NCBI RefSeq assembly: GCF_001420695.1
Contig: NZ_LJJB01000013.1
Coordinates: 1,519,731-1,583,730, forward strand
Length of the DNA stretch: 64,000 bases
Reading direction: 5' to 3'
Source of the DNA: Brevibacillus choshinensis
GTDB lineage: Bacteria; Bacillota; Bacilli; Brevibacillales; Brevibacillaceae
The notes under the pieces were generated by a model. The model worked only from the letters and a program-made list of their open reading frames with translations, was not told the origin of the DNA and searched no databases. Each line of letters opens with the position of its first letter. Position 1 is the first letter of the stretch. The translations under genes were made by a program, and so were the position numbers. Shown here piece by piece: positions 1 to 8,154 of the stretch.

Positions 1-1363
1 TCCCGCTGTCTGAAACTACTTCATAGGTAGTCAGTTCATCTGGGTCAATAACGTCACTTGTGACATATCCAGCAGCGATCTCATATTTCATTGCATTCAA
101 ATTTTCTTCTTTCGTACCCGGTTCAAGCTGGGCAATCTCAATATCTATACCGATTGCCATCAGTTCCTGTTTGAGAATCACGGCCAGCTGTCGATAAATT
201 TCATTACCAGAGTTAATCGTCAATGTTGTCTTAAACCCATTTGGTTTCGATGATTCTGCCATCAATTGTTTTGCCTTCTCCAAATTGTATTCGTAGCTTG
301 GCAGCTTGTCGTCGTAGTAGAGAACTCGCGGTAAGTAAGAGGTAGCTGATTTTCCGTTCCCCATTAGAACTGTTTGAATAATAGCATTGCGGTCAACAGC
401 ATAATTCATTGCCTGGCGAATTTTCGGATCGTTAAATGGCTCAATGGTGTTATTGATATGGATCAGGTTAATCCCAGCCAGAGGATCTTGCTGTACATTA
501 ACATTCGGACTAGCTTTTAATGTTGCGATTGAGCTATAAGGCACATCAGAGGCAACATCGATTTCGTCCGCGCTTAGCTTGAGCAAGCGAGTGGTGTCCT
601 CAGCTTCTTGTACAAATTCGACACCATCAAGATACGGCTTCCCTTTTTGCCAATAGTCCGGATTTTTTTTAAAGCTCATCTTTTGTCCACGTTGCCATTG
701 TTCGAAAACAAAAGGACCTGATCCAATTGGATTATTCGCCAAATAATCATTCCCTTTTTCTTTCACAACCTTCTCTGGGACGATCGCTGCAGCAAATAGC
801 GCCAAGTTAGAAAGCATTGGAGCGTACGGCTCATTCGTTTTGATTGTCACTTGGTTTTCCCCAGTGATATCAACAGACGTAATAGTGGTATACAGCCAGT
901 TCCAATTGGAGTCTTTGCTGCGAGCACGGTCCAAAGAGAATTTCACATCCTCAGCGGTTACCGGCATTCCGTTGTGAAACTTCACGTCCTTACGTAAATT
1001 AAAGACAAACTTTTTCCCATCGGGAGAAATCGTCCAGTCTGTAGCTAATCCTGGTTCATAGCCATTACCATCTGGCGCTGTTCGAACCAAAGTATCGTAA
1101 ATGAGTACGACCGTCCAAATTGAAAGATTCTCCAGCGGCTTGATGGGATCCAGATTAACCGCATCTTGTGTGCGGGAAAAACGCAATATTCCTCCAGATT
1201 TCGGCGTTTCTTGCCCCTGGGCTGATTGTCCTTCAGCCGATTGACCACTTGCTGCGGGAGGTGAACTGGTTTCTTCACTTGAACAAGCAGCTGTTCCAAC
1301 AACGAGCAATAGTGACAGCAACGAAACAATTCCGTTTTGGATACATTTCCTAATTTTTCTCAT
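1..1363 (-). CDS. Peptide/nickel-type ABC transporter substrate-binding lipoprotein (C-terminus cut by window edge)
   Basis: Reading from the ATG at 1363 gives an open frame to the window edge with no stop, so the C-terminus is missing. The protein starts with a basic stretch and a hydrophobic segment ending TAAC, a lipobox with the lipidated cysteine at about residue 27. A Ser/Gly/Gln-rich linker and a family 5 solute-binding fold follow (DppA/OppA/NikA class), with typical segments such as LRKDVKFHNG, NNPIGSGPF and IRQAMNYAVDR. It should sit outside the membrane and deliver oligopeptides or a similar ligand to an ABC permease lying beyond the left edge. A purine-rich GAGGGGG ribosome site precedes the ATG. 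The ligand cannot be told from sequence. Confidence 0.9.
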   Translation of the reverse strand, partial: MRKIRKCIQNGIVSLLSLLLVVGTAACSSEETSSPPAASGQSAEGQSAQGQETPKSGGILRFSRTQDAVNLDPIKPLENLSIWTVVLIYDTLVRTAPDGNGYEPGLATDWTISPDGKKFVFNLRKDVKFHNGMPVTAEDVKFSLDRARSKDSNWNWLYTTITSVDITGENQVTIKTNEPYAPMLSNLALFAAAIVPEKVVKEKGNDYLANNPIGSGPFVFEQWQRGQKMSFKKNPDYWQKGKPYLDGVEFVQEAEDTTRLLKLSADEIDVASDVPYSSIATLKASPNVNVQQDPLAGINLIHINNTIEPFNDPKIRQAMNYAVDRNAIIQTVLMGNGKSATSYLPRVLYYDDKLPSYEYNLEKAKQLMAESSKPNGFKTTLTINSGNEIYRQLAVILKQELMAIGIDIEIAQLEPGTKEENLNAMKYEIAAGYVTSDVIDPDELTTYEVVSDSG

Positions 1364-1393
1364 AACATTACCCCCTCGATATCTGTATTATTT

Positions 1394-1407
1394 TTTAAGC
1401 GCTTTCA
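1394..1407 (-). promoter_or_regulatory. cre-like catabolite control box upstream of the binding-protein gene
   Basis: TGAAAGCGCTTAAA on the minus strand matches the CcpA cre consensus TGWAARCGYTWNCW at 13 of 14 positions. It lies about 30 bases before the start of the binding-protein gene, a position expected for carbon catabolite repression. Functional use is inferred. Confidence 0.55.
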
Positions 1408-1410
1408 GTT

Positions 1411-1473
1411 GTAATAAAATAGAGAGACACCCCCACAACCTTTTGCAAAGAAAAGGTTACAGGGGTGTCTCTT
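1411..1473 (-). terminator. Rho-independent terminator after glpP
   Basis: AGAGACACCCC pairs with GGGGTGTCTCT, and an inner AACCTTTT/AAAAGGTT arm extends the hairpin. On the minus strand the stem is followed by a T-rich run (CTATTTTATT). It lies just downstream of the glpP stop. Confidence 0.8.
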
Positions 1474-1516
1474 CTACTCTACCCAGTCTACATATACTAT
1501 TTTTTTAATAGTATTA

Positions 1517-2107
1517 TTATTCTGATGTTCTTGTCAATTGGAGATTTTTCCACAAGTCGGTATTCCCTACCGATACAGCATGAGCACCTGCCGCCATAAC
1601 ACCCTGTACCTCGCTGAGTTGATCGACAAGTCCACCGGTTATGATTTTAATTCCAATGGGCTCCAATTGCTCGTGGAGACGTGCAATCACCTTGGGGACA
1701 ATGCCCGGCAACACTTCTACGCAATCAGGTCTTACCTCCTGAGCCGTCCTCACAATATTGCGCAGCGATACGGAATCGATAGCAAAGAAACGGAGAATTG
1801 TACGTAGCGAATAAGCTCGAGCTATGGGAATCAACGATTTTCTAGTTGTAATAATCCCTGTTGGTTTGATCTCACGTGCAAGATATTCCATCGCGGCCTC
1901 TTCCTCTTTTAATCCTTTGACCAAATCGATGTGGAGATACCATTCTTTCTGATTCTCATGCATCATTTTCGTTATATTTTTCAACTGAGATAATGTGCAC
2001 TCAAGAATGAAAAAAGTTCCTACATTCGCACGTAACCCCTTATCGATCTCCTTCAAAGAACGAACAGCCGCGATGAGTTCATCCATAATGACCTTTTGCC
2101 CCTTCAT
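1517..2107 (-). CDS. glpP: GlpP-type glycerol-responsive antiterminator
   Basis: The 196-residue protein belongs to the GlpP family, a TIM-barrel-like RNA-binding regulator that with glycerol-3-phosphate prevents early termination in leaders of glp genes. Diagnostic stretches are HIDLVKGLKEEE, KPTGIITTRK, RPDCVEVLPGIVPKVI, IITGGLVDQLSEV and AHAVSVGNTDLW. Length matches the family (about 190). The start could be the first ATG or the internal MDELIAAV methionine. It follows glpD on the same strand after 64 bases but has its own likely promoter, and the terminator in the glpD leader gives it an obvious target. Confidence in family is high. Confidence 0.93.
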   Translation of the reverse strand: MKGQKVIMDELIAAVRSLKEIDKGLRANVGTFFILECTLSQLKNITKMMHENQKEWYLHIDLVKGLKEEEAAMEYLAREIKPTGIITTRKSLIPIARAYSLRTILRFFAIDSVSLRNIVRTAQEVRPDCVEVLPGIVPKVIARLHEQLEPIGIKIITGGLVDQLSEVQGVMAAGAHAVSVGNTDLWKNLQLTRTSE

Positions 2108-2135
2108 GCTTAGAAATGATGTACTGTATTAGAAT

Positions 2136-2144
2136 ATTATAACA
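2136..2144 (-). promoter_or_regulatory. Extended -10 promoter for glpP
   Basis: The minus strand reads TGTTATAAT, a perfect TATAAT with the extended TGN motif, about 30 bases before the glpP start. No good -35 is visible at 17 bp, which suits an extended -10 promoter. Confidence 0.5.
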
Positions 2145-2171
2145 TTTGAGACAAGTAAAGGTAGCCTCTAC

Positions 2172-3848
2172 TCATTTCGAATTGCTAGTAAACAGCGCTT
2201 CCGAGTATAACTGCATCATCCGTTTTTGTTCTTCCCCTTTTTCCTGTTCAGTCCAATGCTGTTTTTCCGCCAAAAACTGTATGGTTTGATGCAAATAGGC
2301 AATAAACAACTCAGGGTAAAAAAAGAGCAATCCGGTACGACGAATCAGAAAATCGTCGCTGCGACAGATCATTTCTCTTTCCCATGCGTATTTCAACTCC
2401 GCTCCGATAAGCTCCTGTTCTGTGGGTGAACTGTTTTTACTTCGACCTTCTACCTGCAAATTTGTGAAAATCTCGTTAGTTGAACAGCCATAGGTAAATA
2501 ACCAACGCTTCGTTTGTGTTTGCGGAACGCCTAACTCTGACGCTTTTTGCTGAAGGGTGTTGATCTGGATCCTAAACCCATCCGGGCCATGTCCACCACT
2601 ACCTAGAATTGGAGAATTATCCGTAATACATGGGCCGAAGTTTAATTGTTCTTCCTTTCGTAACTGTTTGCAAACCAAATTAACAACCTTTTCTGCCATT
2701 TTGCGAAAACCGGTCAGCTTGCCACCCGCTATCGTAATCAGCCCAGAGGGGGAGAGAAATATTTCGTCTTTTCGAGACAACTCTGACGGCCCTTTTCCTT
2801 CTTGATAAATGAGTGGACGTAGGCCAACCCAACTAGATTTCACGTCTTCTCTTGTTAATTTCAAGGTAGGGCACAGCTTGTTTACAGCATCCAGCAGATA
2901 ATCCCGATCCCCTGTTGAGGCTATTGGATGTTCAATATTATCTTGGTACGCCGTATCCGTCGTACCTACATAGACAATCTCACCGCGCGGAATCGCAAAC
3001 ACCATTCGACCGTCACTTGTGTCAAAATAAAGAGATTGTTTGATTGGCATACGCTCATAGGGAATGACAATATGTACACCTTTGGTCAAATGCAGTCGTT
3101 TGCCTCGCTTGGATTTATCGAGTTCCCGCAAATTGTCTACCCATGGCCCAGTGGCATTGACTATTTTTTTCGCTTTCAGCAAGTACTCTTTACCGCTACA
3201 GCAGTCAGTCACGTATGCCCCTTCAATACGACCCTCCACATAATAAAACCGGGTCACTTCGGTATAGTTGCAGGCCAATGCGCCTTCAATGAGGGCCGAT
3301 CGCATTATTTCAAGCGTAAGACGAGCATCATCAGTCATGTATTCATAGTACATTCCTCCGCCAAGCATCCCATCCTTTGACAACAGCGGCTCATGGGTAG
3401 CAGTAATGGACGTAGACAGCATCGTACGCCGCTCATGTTTCGTGACCCCAGCTAACCAGTCGTACAACCAGAGACCTATGGATGTACTAACTGGACCTAG
3501 CGATCCGCCTTTATACATGGGGAGGAGCATTTTCAGTGGATGGACGAGATGGGGAGCCAAATGGTAGAGTAACGCGCGTTCTTTCCCCACCTCTTTAACT
3601 AGACTAATTTCCCCCTGTTTTAAATAGCGCAGTCCGCCGTGAATTAATTTCGTCGAACGACTACTTGTTCCCCAACCAAAGTCCTTTTTCTCCACTAACC
3701 CAACATTCAAACCCCTAAGTGATGCGTCCCAAGCAATCCCTGCTCCAGTAATACCTCCCCCCACAATGAGTAAATCTAATTGTTGTTCCGCCATCTTCTT
3801 TAGACAAGGCTCCCGATCTGTGGCGGAAAACGAATTCCTGACACCCAC
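2172..3848 (-). CDS. glpD: Aerobic glycerol-3-phosphate dehydrogenase
   Basis: FAD-dependent enzyme that oxidises sn-glycerol-3-phosphate to dihydroxyacetone phosphate and passes electrons to the quinone pool at the inner membrane face. The dinucleotide fold is plain (DLLIVGGGITGAGIAWDA), followed by the family block GTSSRSTKLIHGGLRYL and the conserved GPWVDNLR, TKGVHIVIP, FAIPRGEIVYVGTTDT and GGKLTGFRKMAE segments. The open frame continues up to an ATG at 3875, but a GGAGGTGG ribosome site lies seven bases before the GTG at 3848, so that start is preferred (558 residues, near the usual length). It is preceded by a terminator-bearing leader and followed by glpP. Confidence 0.95.
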   Translation of the reverse strand: MGVRNSFSATDREPCLKKMAEQQLDLLIVGGGITGAGIAWDASLRGLNVGLVEKKDFGWGTSSRSTKLIHGGLRYLKQGEISLVKEVGKERALLYHLAPHLVHPLKMLLPMYKGGSLGPVSTSIGLWLYDWLAGVTKHERRTMLSTSITATHEPLLSKDGMLGGGMYYEYMTDDARLTLEIMRSALIEGALACNYTEVTRFYYVEGRIEGAYVTDCCSGKEYLLKAKKIVNATGPWVDNLRELDKSKRGKRLHLTKGVHIVIPYERMPIKQSLYFDTSDGRMVFAIPRGEIVYVGTTDTAYQDNIEHPIASTGDRDYLLDAVNKLCPTLKLTREDVKSSWVGLRPLIYQEGKGPSELSRKDEIFLSPSGLITIAGGKLTGFRKMAEKVVNLVCKQLRKEEQLNFGPCITDNSPILGSGGHGPDGFRIQINTLQQKASELGVPQTQTKRWLFTYGCSTNEIFTNLQVEGRSKNSSPTEQELIGAELKYAWEREMICRSDDFLIRRTGLLFFYPELFIAYLHQTIQFLAEKQHWTEQEKGEEQKRMMQLYSEALFTSNSK

Positions 3849-3900
3849 AATACCACCTCCAATATTTGTAAACATTTACATAACCCGAATTTAACTTGCG

Positions 3901-3946
3901 AAAAACACAAAAAAGACGCACACCATTTCAAAACAAACTACGTCTT
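3901..3946 (-). promoter_or_regulatory. Leader terminator of glpD, probable GlpP antitermination site
   Basis: On the minus strand an 8-bp stem (AAGACGTA with TGCGTCTT, one T-G pair) is followed by TTTTTTGTGTTTTT. It ends about 50 bases before the glpD start, so it would stop transcription before the gene. In B. subtilis the glpD leader has the same arrangement and is read through only when GlpP binds (established). A glpP gene lies downstream here, so the same control is inferred. Confidence 0.65.
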
Positions 3947-4000
3947 GAAATACTGTGGTCTTCTCGATATCTCTGACCATAAAAGAATTTTATTATTTGT

Positions 4001-4029
4001 AGACTATTCTGTTTCTTCTTATTCGTCAA
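4001..4029 (-). promoter_or_regulatory. Candidate sigma-A promoter of glpD
   Basis: TTGACG at 4029-4024 is followed after 17 bases by TAGTCT. The -35 is close to consensus but the -10 matches only three of six. It would give a leader of roughly 145 bases containing the terminator hairpin. Confidence 0.35.
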
Positions 4030-4077
4030 CCTTTTTTTGTGTTTCTTATAAAACAGACTGAATTAGATAGATGAAAA

Positions 4078-4092
4078 CAATTTCCGAAATTG
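4078..4092. repeat. 15-bp palindrome upstream of the glpD promoter
   Basis: CAATTTC-C-GAAATTG is a perfect dyad with a one-base centre, about 50 bases upstream of the candidate -35. It has operator-like symmetry; no regulator can be named. Confidence 0.4.
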
Positions 4093-4145
4093 CTTGACTA
4101 AAAATGAACGATCAGCTCTATTCCCACCTTACATAGTACATACTT

Positions 4146-4546
4146 TTATGTTAAGCGTACAACTTCTCTGCATGATACCTGCTTGAAGACGTTAAAGTCG
4201 TAGGTGACCACACCTGTGACCCTCTCGTAGGTCGTCCCGATCGCCAAAGGCAGGGATGCACCTGGCCGAGAAACAAATGTCCCGCTCTCATCCCTCAGCG
4301 TATAGTTGCCATTTTCCCGGAGAGCGAAACAGCTTGTCCCGTCGGATTGTACAGTTCAATATAGTCATTTTTGTAGAAAGCCCCGCTGTTTCCCCCGCCT
4401 CCGTAAACTTCGCTGATGACCAGATGATCGGCGATATTCGCCTTAGCCTGCGGCAGCCAACCTGCCGGAGTGATTGCTCCGATCAATACGGTGATCGTCA
4501 GCCCCAGCGTTCGAAAGCGACTGTAGTTGCTCCTCTGTTTCACCAT
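4146..4546 (-). pseudogene. Remnant of a secreted lamin-tail-domain nuclease-like protein
   Basis: From the ATG at 4546, behind a GGAGGCAG ribosome site, a signal peptide and the start of a lamin-tail domain are read (VISEVYGGGGNSGAFYKNDYIELYNP). The frame then breaks at a TGA. In the next frame the downstream DNA encodes NGNYTLRDESGTF and then TTYERVTGVVTYDFNVFK, which resembles a later part of ExeM/YhcR-like extracellular nucleases. The two pieces lie far closer together than in intact relatives, so there has been both frame loss and internal deletion, and nothing remains of the catalytic region. Family assignment is from motif memory. Confidence 0.6.
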
Positions 4547-4660
4547 TTTCTTTCTGCCTCCTCTATCTCGATTTGGATCTGTTTCCTCCAATCGTAAACA
4601 AGCTGTCTAATTTTTACGTAAACAAAATGTAAAGAATACAGCATTATTTCCAATATCTAT

Positions 4661-4694
4661 AAAAAAAAACACCGAAAGGCATAGGCCCTCTCGG
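4661..4694 (-). terminator. Rho-independent terminator in the AT-rich patch
   Basis: CCGAGAGG and CCTTTCGG form an 8-bp stem (one G-T pair) followed by TGTTTTTTTTT on the minus strand. It implies transcription arriving from the right, either of the doubtful 66-codon ORF or of a longer transcript. Confidence 0.7.
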
Positions 4695-4734
4695 CGGTTT
4701 GTAGGTCTTTTTTCATTCTGTTATGGCTAATCAT

Positions 4735-4935
4735 TCAGGGCTCTCTATTGGGAAGAAACCAATTTCTCGACCTTAGCCTTTGTAAAAACTCCAATTTATA
4801 GTATTCTTCGTACACATGAGATCTTGGATACCAGCACCTTCTCTCTGTAACGCTAACAACACCAAAGTAGTAAAGTAATAGATCCGCTTGCACGACTTTC
4901 TTTCTCGTATACTTTTCCGTTATTCTATTCATCAA
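4735..4935 (-). other. Doubtful 66-codon ORF in an AT-rich stretch
   Basis: An open frame with a TTG or ATG start lies just upstream of a terminator. An AAGGAG motif sits about 22 bases before the start, too far for normal use. The translation (tyrosine- and arginine-rich, no signal, no recognisable motif) matches nothing I know. It may be a gene remnant or chance. The next 240 bases, up to 5178, are AT-rich and show no gene. Confidence 0.2.
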
Positions 4936-5178
4936 AATATCAGCCGTTAAACTTACTCCTTAAACCTAGTCGATTATTGCGTATCTCATCTAAAGAACTG
5001 CAATTCAGATCAAAATAATCATATGTTCTTGCGTGTAATGCAGAGTCATTTTAGGTTTCTTGTAAGGGAATTATTCTTGTTTACTGTCGTTATTTTCATA
5101 GATAAAATGCAATATCAAGCATTGAGTGAATTGTTACAATCAACATACCGTCTTATTGTTATATATCACGTAATATCA

Positions 5179-5952
5179 CTATCTTGTTTTTGAAGTCACT
5201 GTTGATATATTCTCTTGAGAAAATTCATACCACGTTACATCCCTTTTAGCATCTTCTTCTTTAACAAAAGCTTTATATGAATCTTTAGTAACTAGTTTAT
5301 TATTGATGTAGTATGCTATGGCGAATGTGGTGGATGATTCATCAGTAGCACTTGATTCATGATAAGCTAATTTGTCAGTTTCACAGGAATTGGTTTGGAA
5401 TCTTAATTTTCCATATCCGTTGTAAGTTAACCCGCCGCTTAACCATCTAAATGTTCCGTCAGTTTTAAGACCACTTAACTGGTCGTTTCCAAAAAAGTAG
5501 CCATAGACTTCACCGTTCATATAATGCAGGACTTCAACAAAATTTGGATTTTCATCTACTGTTAATCCAAGAACAACTTCAGGTATTTTGTCACCATCCA
5601 TATCAAGCACGGCAAAGTGATTTATTTTAGATGTAGTTCCATAAATCTCGTTATTAGTTAAAAAATCATTCAAATATACCTTTTTCTTAGTTTCTATGCT
5701 GTAAAATTCAATCTTATTTTGCAATACTATCTTATATGCTTCCATTGCTAAACTCTTATTGTTCTCAGGTTTACTTTCAGAAGGAGTAATATGGGCAGAA
5801 GAAGTAATTGTTGGAACACTGGTGTCAGAAATTTTATTACTACTTGAGCTACTGTCATTATTTGGGTTTAAACTGCTTTTATTGGTGGAACACGCAGTTA
5901 TTGAAATACTTAACAGAAACATAAGAAGCACACACTTAATTTGTGATTTCAT
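5179..5952 (-). CDS. Orphan lipoprotein of unknown function
   Basis: The 257-residue protein starts with a lipoprotein signal (LLSISITAC, lipidated cysteine near residue 21) and a long Ser/Asn/Thr-rich linker to about residue 65. A globular part follows, with DMDGDKIPEVVLGL near residue 118, an Asp-rich loop like those in VCBS/FG-GAP or EF-hand-like calcium sites. A GGAG ribosome site precedes the ATG. The gene is much richer in A and T than the housekeeping genes to its right, which suggests recent acquisition. I do not recognise the family; an extracellular, surface-anchored role is all that can be said. Confidence 0.75.
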   Translation of the reverse strand: MKSQIKCVLLMFLLSISITACSTNKSSLNPNNDSSSSSNKISDTSVPTITSSAHITPSESKPENNKSLAMEAYKIVLQNKIEFYSIETKKKVYLNDFLTNNEIYGTTSKINHFAVLDMDGDKIPEVVLGLTVDENPNFVEVLHYMNGEVYGYFFGNDQLSGLKTDGTFRWLSGGLTYNGYGKLRFQTNSCETDKLAYHESSATDESSTTFAIAYYINNKLVTKDSYKAFVKEEDAKRDVTWYEFSQENISTVTSKTR

Positions 5953-5967
5953 TTAATCTCTCCTCAA

Positions 5968-6210
5968 CTATTTGCTTCTGTCGCACTTCATATTACAATC
6001 CGTCATACTTAAAGGAGTAACTTCATTACGCTCAGAATAACCAACCAGTATCGAACAAGAGTTTCTTAATCTCCAAGAACACTCAATGTTCAAACTGCCG
6101 TTGCTGATCCTAATATAAGCTAGTTCACGTCTCATTGAGACAACCTCTTCTACTATTTGTCCTTTGAAGGTAGAGAAATCTATGTCACTTTGTTTGAAAC
6201 CGATTTTCAC
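5968..6210 (-). CDS. Small hypothetical protein, possibly DUF6188-like
   Basis: The GTG at 6210 has an AGGAG ribosome site seven bases upstream and gives 80 residues; an upstream TTG in the same frame has no ribosome site. The segment LNIECSWRLRN.CSILVGYSE resembles a short family (DUF6188) in which a conserved IECxWRL block recurs; this is a recollection, not a search result. It lies 15 bases upstream of the lipoprotein gene, so the two may be co-transcribed. Confidence 0.45.
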   Translation of the reverse strand: MKIGFKQSDIDFSTFKGQIVEEVVSMRRELAYIRISNGSLNIECSWRLRNSCSILVGYSERNEVTPLSMTDCNMKCDRSK

Positions 6211-6214
6211 GGCA

Positions 6215-6340
6215 CTACTCCTCTTCAATCAAATTGGCTTCTCTTATATTTGCAACATACTTTTCTAGTATGCTTTGGCTCCAAACCATAACGATAGAAC
6301 CTTTCATCATCAACGACTTCCATAATACTTCTCGCTCCAT
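6215..6340 (-). CDS. Tiny ORF (41 residues) coupled to the next gene
   Basis: ATG at 6340 to TAG at 6215. The product is MEREVLWKSL... ending in LIEEE, amphipathic with no known motif. A GGGGG tract precedes the ATG at 8 bases. Its stop codon lies inside the ribosome site of the downstream 80-residue gene, which would couple translation. It may also be a decayed gene end. Confidence 0.3.
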   Translation of the reverse strand: MEREVLWKSLMMKGSIVMVWSQSILEKYVANIREANLIEEE

Positions 6341-6547
6341 CTATCTAACCCCCAAACAACTTTCATCAGAACAATGACCTAAGCCTATTATACCATATAT
6401 TGGTATTTAACCTTTCGTATCGTTAAAATTTTTACGTCTGGTTGCTGAGAAGATGTGTACTGCCCGATATTGATAACAGAGACATTCATTTAGCTGTAAT
6501 CCACCCCCGAGTGTCCTATGGCATCCAACTCCCGCTCCCTTGTGAAG

Positions 6548-6580
6548 ACAAAAAAATACCCTCTCAATGAAGAGAGGGCA
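6548..6580 (-). terminator. Rho-independent terminator after rlmCD
   Basis: GCCCTCTC and GAGAGGG arms with a short loop are followed by ATTTTTTTG on the minus strand, 17 bases after the rlmCD stop. Confidence 0.85.
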
Positions 6581-6596
6581 ATCCCACATTAACTTC

Positions 6597-8039
6597 TCAT
6601 TCGTTATTTCCGTTCCAAACTAATAGTGAACAGCACTCCACATGTCCCGTATGCGGGAACATATCCACCGGCTGCACTTCACACACCTCATACGCCTCTG
6701 CCAGCACCTTCAAATCCCTCGCCAGCGTAGACGGATTACAGGACACGTACACAACCTTCTGCGGCCGCATCTCCAAAATGGTCGCAAGCAGCGCCTCGTC
6801 ACAGCCTTTTCTTGGCGGGTCGACCACGATTACATCAGGTCGAATCCCTTGCTCTTTCCACGCAGGAATCACTACTTCAGCCGGGCCAGTCTCAAACGTA
6901 GCATTCTCCACGCCGTTCAACTCGGCATTGCGATTCGCATCCGCGATGGCTTCCGGCACGATTTCCACGCCGTACACATGCTTGGACTTCTGTGCCAAAA
7001 ATAGCGAAATGGTCCCGATGCCGCAGTATGCATCAATAACGGTCTCGGTTCCCGTGGCACCTACGTACTCCAGCGTCTTGTTGTACAAGACTTCGGTTTG
7101 CGCCGGGTTTACCTGATAGAATGAGCGTGCCGAGATGGCGAATTTAATAGGGCCGATATAATCGTAGATGACATCGCTTCCCCAGAGGGTGACGGTTTTT
7201 TTGCCAAAAATGACGTTGGTCTTGTCCGGATTGACGTTCTGCACGATGCTGGTCACGCCTGACACTTGGGTGCGGATCGCCTCTACCAGCTCTTCCAGTC
7301 GAGGGATCGTCTCTTCGGTCGTGACCAAAACAACCATGACTTCCCCAGTCTGCACACCGATCTTGGCCACGACATGACGCAGCAGTCCGGTGTGACGTAC
7401 TTCATCGTAGGGCTGAATGTTCAGTCCAGCTGCGATCTTCTTCACAGCAGCCACGGCTTCGTCATTCGCCTTATGCTGGATCAGGCACTCGTCCATGTCG
7501 ATGATAGAGTGAGATTTCTCCGCGTAAAAGCCACCCACCAAAGCGCCGTTCTCTTCCCCGATAGGGACCTGTGCCTTGTTGCGATAGCGCCATGGATCGG
7601 TCATGCCGAGCGTCGGGTGAACGGTGATCGCGCCTTCTCCCTCAACAGGAAAGCCACCGATCCGACGGAGGTTGTCCCGGACGATCTGCTGCTTGTGGCG
7701 CAGCTGTTCCTCGTAAACGAGGTGCTGCAAAGAGCAGCCACCGCAACGGTCGTAGACGGGACAGGGTGGCATCGAGCGATAGGTACTCGCCTCCACGACA
7801 CTCGTCATCTTGGCAAAGCCGAAATTTTTCTTCACATGGTCGACGCGCGCATGCACTTTCTCTCCAGCTAGTGCACCCTCGACAAATAGCGTATATCCTT
7901 CAACCCGGCCCACGCCGGCTCCTTCGTGATTCAGTCCGGTGATCTCCACTTCCACGGTTTGTCCGACACGAACGGGGACATTCAGCTCCGCCTTCGCTGT
8001 CGGCTGCGGTCCGCGCCGCTTCTTTGTTGTCTTCGCCAC
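6597..8039 (-). CDS. rlmCD: 23S rRNA (uracil-C5)-methyltransferase, RlmCD type
   Basis: SAM-dependent enzyme methylating uracil C5 in 23S rRNA (U747 and U1939 in B. subtilis by a single enzyme). The 480-residue protein has a Lys/Arg-rich N-terminus, a TRAM domain (about 20-80), the iron-sulfur cysteines in CPVYDRCGGCSLQH (about 93-106), and a C-terminal methyltransferase with DAYCGIGTISLFLA, DPPRKGCDEAL and the catalytic-cysteine motif VVYVSCNPSTLARDL. The GTG at 8039 follows AAAGGAG. It is downstream of dgkB, as in B. subtilis. Which uracils are modified here is inferred. Confidence 0.95.
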   Translation of the reverse strand: MAKTTKKRRGPQPTAKAELNVPVRVGQTVEVEITGLNHEGAGVGRVEGYTLFVEGALAGEKVHARVDHVKKNFGFAKMTSVVEASTYRSMPPCPVYDRCGGCSLQHLVYEEQLRHKQQIVRDNLRRIGGFPVEGEGAITVHPTLGMTDPWRYRNKAQVPIGEENGALVGGFYAEKSHSIIDMDECLIQHKANDEAVAAVKKIAAGLNIQPYDEVRHTGLLRHVVAKIGVQTGEVMVVLVTTEETIPRLEELVEAIRTQVSGVTSIVQNVNPDKTNVIFGKKTVTLWGSDVIYDYIGPIKFAISARSFYQVNPAQTEVLYNKTLEYVGATGTETVIDAYCGIGTISLFLAQKSKHVYGVEIVPEAIADANRNAELNGVENATFETGPAEVVIPAWKEQGIRPDVIVVDPPRKGCDEALLATILEMRPQKVVYVSCNPSTLARDLKVLAEAYEVCEVQPVDMFPHTGHVECCSLLVWNGNNE

Positions 8040-8154
8040 AGTTTCTTTGCTCCTTTATAACACAGACTCATTCCTGCCTAATCCTCTTTCAGACAAACGT
8101 TAGGGATGCTTCATCGGCATCCCCTCAGTAGTTGCTATTCATTTTACTATCTTC

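Noticed and set aside
6407-6589. 60-codon minus frame just beyond rlmCD
   Set aside because: It overlaps the rlmCD terminator hairpin and has no ribosome site or motif.
7266-7871. 201-codon plus-strand frame inside rlmCD
   Set aside because: Antisense to the TRAM/methyltransferase gene, whose iron-sulfur cysteines and SAM motifs are clearly coding on the other strand.
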